The position numbers were made by a program, and so were the translations under genes. From an uncultured Bacilli bacterium (GTDB taxonomy: Bacteria > Bacillota_I > Bacilli_A > RF39 > UBA660): a stretch of DNA of 64,000 nucleotides. The notes under the pieces are model-generated. The model saw only the letters and a list, made by a program, of their open reading frames with translations. It was not told where the DNA came from and ran no database searches. Location of the stretch: contig CAJUTK010000001.1 of assembly GCA_910589375.1 (NCBI GenBank), positions 124,001-188,000 of the forward strand, written 5' to 3'. How positions within the stretch are numbered: position 1 is the first letter of the stretch; each line of letters starts with the position of its first letter. Positions 51,263-58,794 of the stretch are shown in pieces.

Positions 51263-51695
51263 CTTTTTTTATTTTCTTTAATAACTGACTACATCCTTGA
51301 TAAATTTCTTCATAAGTTGTTAAAAAATCACCTGTATACCATGGATCTAATACATCCTTATTATTTAAGCATTCCACTTTAGAAGGATTAGAAACTATAT
51401 AATTCTTTAAAATTCTATCTTTCTGATATTTTTCCATCACAACAATATAGTCATATTCAAAAATATCTTCTTGTGTTATTTTTTTAGCACATCTTTCTTC
51501 AACTTTGATTCCTTTTTCTATCAAAATTTTTTGAGCAGGAGGATACATTCCATTCCCCTCTTCTTCATCACTAATTCCTGAGGAAGAAACAAAAATTTCA
51601 GAAGAAAGGCCTTCCTTTTTAACCATTTCTTTCATTATCATTTCAGCCATTGGAGACCTACAAATATTTCCTAAACATACAAACATTACTCTCAT
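51255..51695 (-). CDS. Low-molecular-weight protein tyrosine phosphatase family
   Basis: A 146-residue phosphatase of the LMW-PTP family. The P-loop CLGNICRSP (Cys near residue 7, Arg six residues on) is intact, and the general-acid Asp is in LDPWYTGDF. Relatives remove phosphate from protein tyrosine or arginine. ATG 51695 is preferred to the GTG at 51701, with GGAG 10 bases upstream in the end of the ABC gene. It is the second gene of an operon with the ABC exporter, 7 bases apart. Confidence 0.92.
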   Translation of the reverse strand: MRVMFVCLGNICRSPMAEMIMKEMVKKEGLSSEIFVSSSGISDEEEGNGMYPPAQKILIEKGIKVEERCAKKITQEDIFEYDYIVVMEKYQKDRILKNYIVSNPSKVECLNNKDVLDPWYTGDFLTTYEEIYQGCSQLLKKIKKEL

Positions 51696-51702
51696 ATTCA
51701 CC

Positions 51703-53442
51703 CTACTCCAAATTCGCTGATGATTCTGTGGTATATAGACTTCTATAAATATTAGAATTCTCCAGCAATTCTTTATGTGTACCGGATGCCACTAGTTTTC
51801 CTTTATCAATCACATGAATTACATCAGCATCCATAATAGTAGATAATCTATGTGCAACTATTACTATTGTGTGATCTAAAATCAAGTTATCTATTGTCTG
51901 CTTAATATATTCCTGGCTTTCATTATCTAACGCACTAGTAGCCTCATCAAATAAAATAATTTTCGTATTAATCAAAAGAGTTCTAGCAATAGCAAGTCTC
52001 TGCTTCTGACCTCCTGATAAATTCACCCCACCTTCTCCAATAATAGTTTCATATTGTTTTGGTAAGCTCATAATATATTCATCAATATAAGATTTTTTAC
52101 ATACCTCTCTTACTTCTTCTAACGTAACATCTTTTTTAACTAAACGGAAATTCTCCATTATTGTTAAATTAAATAGAAAAGGAGACTGCCTAATAGTAGA
52201 AATATTTTTTCGTAAAGATGCTTCATTCAAATCTTGAATATTTACTCCATCAATTAAAATTTCTCCTTTGGTAGCATCGAAATAGCGTAGTAATAAATTA
52301 AAGATTGTACTTTTTCCATTTCCACTTTTTCCAATAATAGCAACTTTTTTATGAGGCTCTATTGTCAAATTTAACCCTTGCAAAGTATTATCTTCTTCCT
52401 CTGTATAACGGAAAAAAACATCTTTAAAAGTAATTACTCCTTTTGTATTAGATAATTCTATCTCACCAAACTTCTCATCCTCATATAATTTATTATTAAT
52501 AATTTCATCAATTCTTTTGAGAGAAACTTTTACTTTGTTATAATTAATTCCAAAATCACTAATACTCTCTACAACATCATCTATTTTCCAAATATAAGAT
52601 TCTAAAACAATAAATAGAGCATATGTCATCTTACCATGAATTACTAAAGAACCTGCTGTTGCTAAAATAATAGCTTGTAATATAAAATAAACAAAGCCAT
52701 TTAAATTGAAATAAGCAACCTCATATTTTCTAATTTGTCTTTGATCCTTAAAATGAACATCAATACTTTGATACATTCTCTCCTCAATGTTCTTTTTAAT
52801 TCCTAATGCCTTTATTTCACGAATACCTGTTAAATTCTCAGTAGCACTTTTAATTTGTAAATCAGAATCTCTTTTAATTTTTTCTTGTGTCTTCTTAATT
52901 TTGGGGAAGAATTTAGCAGATATAAATCCCATAATAATACTAAATATAATAATTTCTATCCCTAAAATAATGGAAGTAGAAAAAGCAAGAAACAAAACAA
53001 GCAAAACAACAACAGCTCTACAACTCATTTTAATTAATCTACCAAGCAAATCCATAACTCTGTCAGGATCTGTTGTCATTCTATTAATAAATTCTCCTAC
53101 CCCAATGTTTTCAAAGGCAATTGCTGGCATTTCTGTTACTTTATGATACAAATCTTTAATAACTGCTTTAGAAAATTTAATTTCTAAATAGTTATAAACT
53201 AAATCTCGTGGAACAGATAATAAATTATAAAATAAGATATGTAACCCCTCTCTTAAAAATAAGAAAAATAAAAAGGTATTAATAGAATTTTGGACAAGCC
53301 CTTCTATTGCAAATCCCCAAAAAAAGGAAGAAAGTAAAGCGGGAATATAGGTTAATATTGTAAGAATTAAATAGAGAAATAGTTTTCCTTTGTCATCTTT
53401 TAAATAATGAAAAATTAATTGAAATCCTGTCTTCTTTTCCAT
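51703..53442 (-). CDS. ABC exporter, fused membrane and ATPase domains
   Basis: A 579-residue half-transporter of the ABCB/MsbA type, expected to work as a homodimer exporting a drug, lipid or peptide. Six membrane helices (about 20-300), with the coupling region, then the ATPase: Walker A GKSGNGKST near 372, Q-loop, signature LSGGQKQ near 478, Walker B IILFDEATSALD and H-loop VAHRLST. AAGGAGG lies 5 bases before the ATG. A promoter, leader ORF and intrinsic terminator lie directly upstream, suggesting control by transcription attenuation. Substrate unknown. Confidence 0.93.
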   Translation of the reverse strand: MEKKTGFQLIFHYLKDDKGKLFLYLILTILTYIPALLSSFFWGFAIEGLVQNSINTFLFFLFLREGLHILFYNLLSVPRDLVYNYLEIKFSKAVIKDLYHKVTEMPAIAFENIGVGEFINRMTTDPDRVMDLLGRLIKMSCRAVVVLLVLFLAFSTSIILGIEIIIFSIIMGFISAKFFPKIKKTQEKIKRDSDLQIKSATENLTGIREIKALGIKKNIEERMYQSIDVHFKDQRQIRKYEVAYFNLNGFVYFILQAIILATAGSLVIHGKMTYALFIVLESYIWKIDDVVESISDFGINYNKVKVSLKRIDEIINNKLYEDEKFGEIELSNTKGVITFKDVFFRYTEEEDNTLQGLNLTIEPHKKVAIIGKSGNGKSTIFNLLLRYFDATKGEILIDGVNIQDLNEASLRKNISTIRQSPFLFNLTIMENFRLVKKDVTLEEVREVCKKSYIDEYIMSLPKQYETIIGEGGVNLSGGQKQRLAIARTLLINTKIILFDEATSALDNESQEYIKQTIDNLILDHTIVIVAHRLSTIMDADVIHVIDKGKLVASGTHKELLENSNIYRSLYTTESSANLE

Positions 53443-53507
53443 AGTAACCTCCTTAAAAAAACTACTAATATTAGTAGTTTTAGACTATAACATGTTATTG
53501 AAATCAT
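53415..53507 (-). CDS. Candidate leader peptide, 30 codons
   Basis: A short frame from ATG 53507 to TAA 53415 begins about 15 bases after the predicted TSS of the ABC exporter transcript, with AAAGGA just upstream at slightly short spacing. It runs through the attenuator hairpin (codons 9-17, hydrophobic Leu/Ile/Val) and ends inside the exporter gene. Such leader peptides control some Bacillus drug exporters, for example BmrB for bmrCD. Expression is unproven; it could be chance. Confidence 0.35.
   Translation of the reverse strand: MISITCYSLKLLILVVFLRRLLWKRRQDFN
53455..53481 (-). terminator. Attenuator-like terminator before the ABC exporter gene
   Basis: A perfect 24-base palindrome (53458-53481) followed on the minus strand by 6-7 T, ending 2 bases before the AAGGAGG of the exporter. 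It lies downstream of the exporter promoter and so would stop transcripts before the gene. Confidence 0.72.
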
Positions 53508-53528
53508 TTTCCTTTAAAACATGTTTTC

Positions 53529-53557
53529 ATTTTAACATGAAAAAAAGATTAATACAA
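53529..53557 (-). promoter_or_regulatory. Promoter of the ABC exporter operon, TTGTAT-N17-TAAAAT
   Basis: Minus-strand TTGTAT (53552-53557), 17-base spacer, TAAAAT (53529-53534). It lies between the terminator of the upstream gene and the attenuator. Confidence 0.62.
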
Positions 53558-53560
53558 GAA

Positions 53561-53580
53561 AAAAACAGCTTAAACTGTTT
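53561..53580 (-). terminator. Terminator of the small upstream gene
   Basis: AAACAG (53563-53568) pairs with CTGTTT (53575-53580), with T on the minus strand. It contains the stop at 53579. Confidence 0.7.
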
Positions 53581-53965
53581 ATTTCGTTATACCTTTTTCT
53601 TCTTGTCGTACTCTAGCACGTTCTGCTATTTGACCATAAATCATGTCATAAACTGGCTTTTGGGCCCTATAATTTGCTGATGCTGCGCCCATGTCTTCTA
53701 CTTGTACACTATAACCAGTATTTAATTGAATATAGGCTGAACTCATTCCTAATAAGCTGGTTACTTGTCCATCGTCTGTTTTTCCATATAAGTCTAATAA
53801 TTCTTCTGTTGTCATATCTGGTGTAGCTATTCCCTCTGATTCTCTTGACATTGCTGATGCTGCTGTAATCATCGCTGCCAAAACATGAGGCTGTGTAACA
53901 TCCGCTTTTGATTTATCAACAAAAACATTTTCTACATTTCTTTTTAATACAATATCTTGTTCCAT
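53579..53965 (-). CDS. Uncharacterised small protein
   Basis: A 128-residue soluble protein, Ala/Met/Ser-rich in the middle (PHVLAAMITAASAMSRESEG) with acidic segments and a charged C-terminal helix. No signal peptide or known domain is seen. AGGAGG precedes the ATG, and a TATAAT box lies shortly upstream. It has its own terminator, so it is not part of the ABC operon. The base composition of its start is less AT-rich than its neighbours, as in well-expressed genes. Confidence 0.68.
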   Translation of the reverse strand: MEQDIVLKRNVENVFVDKSKADVTQPHVLAAMITAASAMSRESEGIATPDMTTEELLDLYGKTDDGQVTSLLGMSSAYIQLNTGYSVQVEDMGAASANYRAQKPVYDMIYGQIAERARVRQEEKGITK

Positions 53966-54057
53966 TATCTTTTCCTCCTATTATTATCATTATAACACTT
54001 CTAAAAAGAACAAGTAAATACTAAAATAATTTTATGACATATTTTTTTAAGAAAAGT

Positions 54058-54435
54058 TTACTTTCTTTTTTCTACTTCTTTAATAATATTTTTAATAATA
54101 TCTAATAAATCCTCTTCTGATGTATACTCTATAAAATGAGATGTAAGACATTTTAAAGAACCAGATACTTTGCTATTTTTCTGATAAATACAATAAATTG
54201 GAACCCCATCATCATAAGCCCAACCAAGTTCTATTCCCATACCTGTAGCAGGAACACTAACTTCTGCTATCATAACAGATAAATCCTTATAAAACTCTCT
54301 TGGATTGGAGCTGTTAGATGTCTTTTCATGTGGTAATAAAATATCATACTTTTGTAATTCTTTATCTTCTCTAATTGGTTTATACAAGTTTTCTTTATAA
54401 TCTAATTTTTTGGGATGGGCAATGTATATTTTCAT
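54058..54435 (-). CDS. Nucleoside 2-deoxyribosyltransferase-like protein
   Basis: A 125-residue protein with the flavodoxin-like fold of nucleoside deoxyribosyltransferase-like enzymes: MKIYIAHPKK at the start (first strand and ribose-phosphate loop), and VSVPATGMGIELGWAYD (88-104), where the Glu in GIELGWA matches the catalytic Glu position. It would exchange or hydrolyse the base of deoxyribonucleosides or their phosphates. GGAGG precedes the ATG. Last gene of a four-gene operon with a nuclease-fold protein, a UDG-like protein and an HD protein. Confidence 0.75.
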   Translation of the reverse strand: MKIYIAHPKKLDYKENLYKPIREDKELQKYDILLPHEKTSNSSNPREFYKDLSVMIAEVSVPATGMGIELGWAYDDGVPIYCIYQKNSKVSGSLKCLTSHFIEYTSEEDLLDIIKNIIKEVEKRK

Positions 54436-54468
54436 AAATCCTCCTACTAAATATTACTATAACACATT

Positions 54469-55152
54469 TTACTCTGTATGCTTCTTTACTTTATTTTTTT
54501 GTTCTATAAGAGAAAGAACCTCTTCATAATCTTGAACTCTACTTTTTATATCTTCTTCTGGTATTTCTGGAAATAATTCTGATAGAGAACAACCCATTTG
54601 TTCCTCTAAGCTTTTTTGCATCTGAAGCGCTAAAAGAAAATGAAATTTAGAATGATCGCTTGTTCCCTTTCTTTTAGTAATATCTAATATTCTATGCTCT
54701 AAAGTAGTAAAGCCCTTTTCTGTACAAAACAAATCACACAATTGAATAATTCTATCGTAAGAAGATGCTGGATGTGTAGATAAATAGTGATCTAAAAAGA
54801 TAGAAATGTCTCCTTTTGGTACTTCTCCTATAGTCATACAAATATCATTATTAATAAAAGAATGCGTTAAACAAATTCCTGATTCTACTACATATTCTAA
54901 CGAATTCATGTACTTATATCCTTCTATGGGATGATTAGGATGGTTTATTCTTCTTCCAATATCATGAATATATCCTAAAGTTTTCGCATGATCTGAATCA
55001 AGATTTAATCTTTCTGCTATTCTTCCTGCTGCTTCTCCAACATTTATACAGTGATTAATCCACCTATTTTCATGTTTCTGATAATCACTTTCTTGTAAAA
55101 TAATCCCTTCTGTTAATAGTTCTAATGCTTTTTTTGATGTCAATTTTTCCAT
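54469..55152 (-). CDS. HD-domain phosphohydrolase
   Basis: A 227-residue HD-superfamily protein. Metal ligands are visible: His in WINHCINVG, the HD pair in LGYIHDIGRR near residue 63, His in LTHSF, and a downstream Asp in IIQLCDLFC. Such proteins hydrolyse phosphate esters of nucleotides or nucleosides. It overlaps the UDG-like gene upstream by 13 bases with AAAGGA inside that gene, so translation is coupled. The substrate is unknown but its operon partners suggest nucleotide handling. Confidence 0.86.
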   Translation of the reverse strand: MEKLTSKKALELLTEGIILQESDYQKHENRWINHCINVGEAAGRIAERLNLDSDHAKTLGYIHDIGRRINHPNHPIEGYKYMNSLEYVVESGICLTHSFINNDICMTIGEVPKGDISIFLDHYLSTHPASSYDRIIQLCDLFCTEKGFTTLEHRILDITKRKGTSDHSKFHFLLALQMQKSLEEQMGCSLSELFPEIPEEDIKSRVQDYEEVLSLIEQKNKVKKHTE

Positions 55153-55712
55153 GATTTCATTCCTTTCAAGTTCTCAAATATAGGTAGATTTCCATTGTAA
55201 CTTTTTGGAGATATAGGGCTTGGATGATAAATGGGCAATATTTTATATCCATTTACCTCATATATGTTTCCAACTACTTCACTATATTTTTTAAAAGAAA
55301 AATCTAATAGTACCCTAGTTGGGAATTCCCCTAACGTAATAATTAAATTGGGTTTTAATACTTTTAATTGTTCTAACATAATATCTTTACAGTTATGGGA
55401 ACAAACTTTTAAATTTTTTCTCTCTAAAGGATAACACTTTACAGCCTCTAAAAACGTCGTTTCTAATATGTTTTTATCAATAATATCAAATAGTTTTTGT
55501 AAAATAACACCGCTAGGTAGCATTTTACCAGAACTATCTCTCCATAAAAGATGACTTTTTCTCCAACCATTATTAGCAGGTGCTTCTCCAATTAATACAA
55601 TATCATTATTATTACCTAAAAATACTGTCTTATCTTCTGGAAACTTTTCTACTAAATTTATACATTTTTCACAACTATGGACAATTTTATCTATTTCTAA
55701 TAATTCTTTCAT
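55140..55712 (-). CDS. Uracil-DNA glycosylase family 4/5-like
   Basis: A 190-residue DNA glycosylase-fold protein. Motif I reads VLIGEAPANNGWR (40-52), motif II HPSPI near residue 162, and LIITLGEFPTRVLL is the conserved strand before it. Four Cys (CEKC near 14-17 and two near 95-105) could bind an Fe-S cluster, as in family 4/5 enzymes. It would remove uracil or another damaged base. It starts 2 bases after the EEP nuclease gene and overlaps the HD gene. This is the second superfamily member in the window. Confidence 0.82.
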   Translation of the reverse strand: MKELLEIDKIVHSCEKCINLVEKFPEDKTVFLGNNNDIVLIGEAPANNGWRKSHLLWRDSSGKMLPSGVILQKLFDIIDKNILETTFLEAVKCYPLERKNLKVCSHNCKDIMLEQLKVLKPNLIITLGEFPTRVLLDFSFKKYSEVVGNIYEVNGYKILPIYHPSPISPKSYNGNLPIFENLKGMKSWKN

Positions 55713-55714
55713 AG

Positions 55715-56494
55715 CTATATCTCAAAATCTAATAAAATGGGCAAATGATCAGATACATTACTCTCTATTACTTCTAAATGATTTACTTTTACGAGATCAT
55801 TGACGAAAATATAATCACACACTAGATTTCCCCTATCTAATCCATCATCAAAATGGGGTCTAGTAGATTTAATATCATATTTTTTTATTAAATTCGTTAA
55901 CTCTCTATCTAATAGATGAATGCTTTCCGTTTCTGGAAGCAAGTTAAAATCTCCTACTACAATTGAAGGAATATCTTTTCTTATTTTTGAAAGAATAAAT
56001 TCTGATTGAGAAATGGTTCTGTCATCTCCCACTTTCCCCTCATTCCATATTCCATGTACATTAATAACTTGTAATTCTTTTCCATTTACCTTCAAAATAG
56101 CATTTTGAATAGAACGGCACCAATCCTCTTTTCTAAAGTTCGTAGCGTCATATTCATACCGGTACTCGTTATAATAAAATTCATTCGTATGCTCTTTTAT
56201 TTCATATTTGGATAATAATAAAGTTCCTTGTTCTGCTTTGCCACCAAAATCTCTAGTCATTTCTCCGTTTTTAGTAACGCCACTAGCTATAAATAAAGGA
56301 GCAAAAGCATGACTTGGATACTTTTCTAACTTTATTAATTCATTTTCAGAACAATACATAGGAAAGCAACTATCCTCCACTCCATGCATAGCTTCTTGAA
56401 TAGCAACTATATCGGCATTATCATTACTTAAAAAATCTTTTACTTCTTTTATGTTATCTAGTTTAATACAAATGTTTAAATTTAATAATTTCAT
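55715..56494 (-). CDS. Endonuclease/exonuclease/phosphatase family protein
   Basis: A 259-residue EEP-fold metal-dependent hydrolase. Visible: LLNLNI at the start, VAIQEAM with the metal-binding Glu, INVHG, VVGDFNLLPET near residue 190, LVCDYIFV and the terminal SDHLPILLDF with the catalytic His. Members cut DNA, RNA or phosphoesters. ATG 56494 is preferred to the GTG at 56503, with AGGTGG upstream. First gene of the four-gene operon, divergent from the ASCH gene. Confidence 0.88.
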   Translation of the reverse strand: MKLLNLNICIKLDNIKEVKDFLSNDNADIVAIQEAMHGVEDSCFPMYCSENELIKLEKYPSHAFAPLFIASGVTKNGEMTRDFGGKAEQGTLLLSKYEIKEHTNEFYYNEYRYEYDATNFRKEDWCRSIQNAILKVNGKELQVINVHGIWNEGKVGDDRTISQSEFILSKIRKDIPSIVVGDFNLLPETESIHLLDRELTNLIKKYDIKSTRPHFDDGLDRGNLVCDYIFVNDLVKVNHLEVIESNVSDHLPILLDFEI

Positions 56495-56575
56495 AATTTC
56501 CACCTAATACTATTATATCTTATTTAAAACAAGAATTAAATCATTTTTTATAGTATAATAAAATTAGGTGATTTT

Positions 56576-56965
56576 ATGAAAGTACTTAGTCTAACAGAAC
56601 CATGCGCTACTTTAATAAAAGAAAAAAAGAAATTAATAGAAACTAGAAGTTGGAAAACTAATTATAGAGGGGAACTTTATATTCATGCTAGTTCTACTAA
56701 AATTCCTAAAGAATGGAGAGAAAATAAGAATTTAATGGTTTTAGTAAATGGTATGCCATTAAATTATGGCAATATTATTTGTAAATGTAACTTAGTAGAT
56801 TGTGTTTATATGACACCAGAATTTATAAAAGAAATAAAAAAGAATCATCAAGAATACATTTGTGGAATATATGAAGTTGGAAGATATGCATGGATCTTAA
56901 AAGATATTGAAGTTATCAAACCTATACCAACAAAAGGTCATTTAGGAGTGTGGAATTATGAATAA
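56576..56965 (+). CDS. ASCH domain protein
   Basis: A 129-residue ASCH-domain protein, a PUA-like beta-barrel that binds RNA or modified nucleosides. Visible: MKVLSLTEPCATLIKEKKK at the start, IETRSWKTNYRGELYIHAS (19 residues) with the ExRxW/RG motif, and the C-terminal WILKDIEVIKP then GHLGVW. Some ASCH proteins hydrolyse N4-acetylcytidine; whether this one does is not shown. AGGTG precedes the ATG and TATAAT lies at 56554-56559. It overlaps the CutA gene by 8 bases. Confidence 0.85.
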   Translation: MKVLSLTEPCATLIKEKKKLIETRSWKTNYRGELYIHASSTKIPKEWRENKNLMVLVNGMPLNYGNIICKCNLVDCVYMTPEFIKEIKKNHQEYICGIYEVGRYAWILKDIEVIKPIPTKGHLGVWNYE

Positions 56966-57278
56966 GTATTGTATTATTTCAACTGCAATTGATGATGAAA
57001 CTGTAGCAGAAAAAATAATTGACGAGCTATTAAGAAAAAGACTTGTTAGTAGTGTTCAAAAAAAAGAAATTATATCCTCTTATTGGTGGAATGGGAAAAT
57101 TGAAAAAAATAAAGAATTTCTTTTACAAATGAAAACAAAGAAACTGCTTTATAAAGAAGTAGAAGCAGAAATACAAAGACTTCATACCTATGAAGTTCCA
57201 GAAATATTTTCTGTCGATATGGAAGATGGAATTACATGCTACTTAGAATGGATAGAGAAAGAAACAAAAAATAGATGA
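56958..57278 (+). CDS. cutA: CutA1-like divalent cation tolerance protein
   Basis: A 106-residue CutA1-family protein, a trimeric ferredoxin-like fold linked historically to metal tolerance. The core motifs are present: STAIDDETVAEKI, RLVSSVQ, SSYWWNGKIE and the conserved YEVPEIFSVD. Length is typical. It overlaps the ASCH gene, so the two are cotranscribed and end at the palindromic terminator at 57269-57290. Confidence 0.9.
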   Translation: MNKYCIISTAIDDETVAEKIIDELLRKRLVSSVQKKEIISSYWWNGKIEKNKEFLLQMKTKKLLYKEVEAEIQRLHTYEVPEIFSVDMEDGITCYLEWIEKETKNR

Positions 57279-57290
57279 TATCATCTATTT
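57269..57290. terminator. Bidirectional terminator, cutA/pnuC genes
   Basis: A perfect 22-base palindrome with A runs before and T runs after. It overlaps the stop codons of both converging genes. Confidence 0.83.
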
Positions 57291-57937
57291 TTCTTTGCCT
57301 CCATATTCCATTTGATAATTCCATATACATTGATTAGTAAATAACCAATAGACACAAGTAACATCATAATAGAACCAGTACCACCATTGATAACTGTTAA
57401 AATCCATATTCCTAAATCAATAATATTATTCATTAACCAAAGCCACCAAGATTCCTTAAATCTTAAAATCATTAAAATGACACCACATAAATTAATGCAA
57501 TTAGAAGTAGCATCCATAAATGCTAATCTTTGACTTGGAATTAAACTTAATATATATCCTAGTATAAAGCTACCAATCACACAAGATAATGTAATAATAA
57601 TAGAATTTTTGAATGTAAATTCACGTACTTTAACAGACTCTTGTTCATTTAAATTTTTCTTCCAAGAAAAAAATCCTTGTATTTGAAGCGGTGAAAAAAT
57701 AAAAATATAGAAAAAGAATAATCCATATAACTGATTTTGGTAAGATATATAACCACTTATTAAATAATTAATAAGACCTAAAATATAATTGCTTCTTTTA
57801 CCTTCACTAGCAAAATAAGCACACAGTAAGGCTGTTAATAAATTAGTTCCGCCTAATAATAAATCATTTGTTAAAAATCCAGTTAAAATAGAAAATAGTA
57901 AACAACAAAAAGTAATAGTTAAATATTTTTTATTCAT
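57281..57937 (-). CDS. pnuC: PnuC-type nicotinamide riboside transporter
   Basis: A 218-residue membrane protein with seven hydrophobic helices and the PnuC features: conserved Trp residues in QGFFSWKKN, RLAFMDATSNCINLCG region and the SWWLWLMNNIIDLGIWI segment (polar residues that bind the ribose and nicotinamide). It would import a vitamin precursor of NAD by facilitated diffusion. It overlaps the methyltransferase gene by 8 bases and is the last gene of a four-gene operon. Substrate choice among PnuX family members is inferred. Confidence 0.88.
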   Translation of the reverse strand: MNKKYLTITFCCLLFSILTGFLTNDLLLGGTNLLTALLCAYFASEGKRSNYILGLINYLISGYISYQNQLYGLFFFYIFIFSPLQIQGFFSWKKNLNEQESVKVREFTFKNSIIITLSCVIGSFILGYILSLIPSQRLAFMDATSNCINLCGVILMILRFKESWWLWLMNNIIDLGIWILTVINGGTGSIMMLLVSIGYLLINVYGIIKWNMEAKKNR

Positions 57938-58775
57938 TCTTCTTATCTACCCTCATAATGGCCACAATTGCCTCTTTAAGCAAGAATTCACTATTGTTTA
58001 GTCCTAGAATACCAGGAGACGATAATTCGTCTCTAACCTCATTAAAAGGATGAATTTCAATATCTTTAAAACCAATTGTAGAAAAGAAGCCTTTTACATG
58101 AGTAATGTCCTCAAAACGTTCATTTAAACTATTCCTAGAAGTAATTCCACTTAAATTTGTATTTAATGCGGGTAAATTATTATTTTGATGTTCAATAAAC
58201 TTTTTAGGAGTTACATCACAAGTAATCCAATAACCACCAAAATTCGATAACATCTGGTAAATATTCTCAGCAACAATCTGTTTTTCTTCAAATGTTAAAT
58301 AGCGAAGTAATCCTTCATTTATTATAACCAATTCTTGATTCTTATCAAAATAAGGTATTACTTGCTTATAATCTTTTTCTTGTAAAGCATTTCCACTTAT
58401 TAAGTGTAAAGAAGACGGAATTTCTGATATTTCTTTCAAAACTCTTCTCTTTTCTTCTATCATAAGAGGTAAATCCATTTCTACATAAGTATAATCTCTT
58501 TTAGAATAATCTAATCCTCTAGAAGAATATCCAGAAGCCAATTCTAAAACTTGTTTAATATTAGTGCTATTTAGTAACTTATTCGCAAGTTTATACCTTG
58601 CTTCTAATTCAGGTGCTAACATCTTATCTAAAAAGACATTCTTTACATTTTCCTCTGCTATTTTAGAATAAATTTCTTTTTCATAGGAAATATCTGTAAA
58701 TATACGCGGATAACTAGTAACAATGGCTGTTGGAATAATACTTTCGTATTCACTATTTTCAAAAATATGCTTCAT
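57930..58775 (-). CDS. Leucine carboxyl methyltransferase-family SAM methyltransferase
   Basis: A 281-residue class I SAM-dependent methyltransferase of the LCM (PF04072) type. Visible: a motif I ELASGYSSRG near residue 78, the acidic residue in YVEMDLPLMIEEKR, and INEGLLRYL for the conserved motif with NEG. These often methylate carboxyl or hydroxyl groups of small molecules. Third gene of the operon; it overlaps pnuC and lies 19 bases after the 2-hydroxyacid dehydrogenase-like gene. Substrate unknown. Confidence 0.82.
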   Translation of the reverse strand: MKHIFENSEYESIIPTAIVTSYPRIFTDISYEKEIYSKIAEENVKNVFLDKMLAPELEARYKLANKLLNSTNIKQVLELASGYSSRGLDYSKRDYTYVEMDLPLMIEEKRRVLKEISEIPSSLHLISGNALQEKDYKQVIPYFDKNQELVIINEGLLRYLTFEEKQIVAENIYQMLSNFGGYWITCDVTPKKFIEHQNNNLPALNTNLSGITSRNSLNERFEDITHVKGFFSTIGFKDIEIHPFNEVRDELSSPGILGLNNSEFLLKEAIVAIMRVDKKNE

Positions 58776-58794
58776 ATTCTAACTCCTTGTTTTA

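Noticed and set aside
54046..54072. A terminator after the deoxyribosyltransferase-like gene
   Set aside because: The stem needs a bulge and is followed by A on the minus strand, not T.
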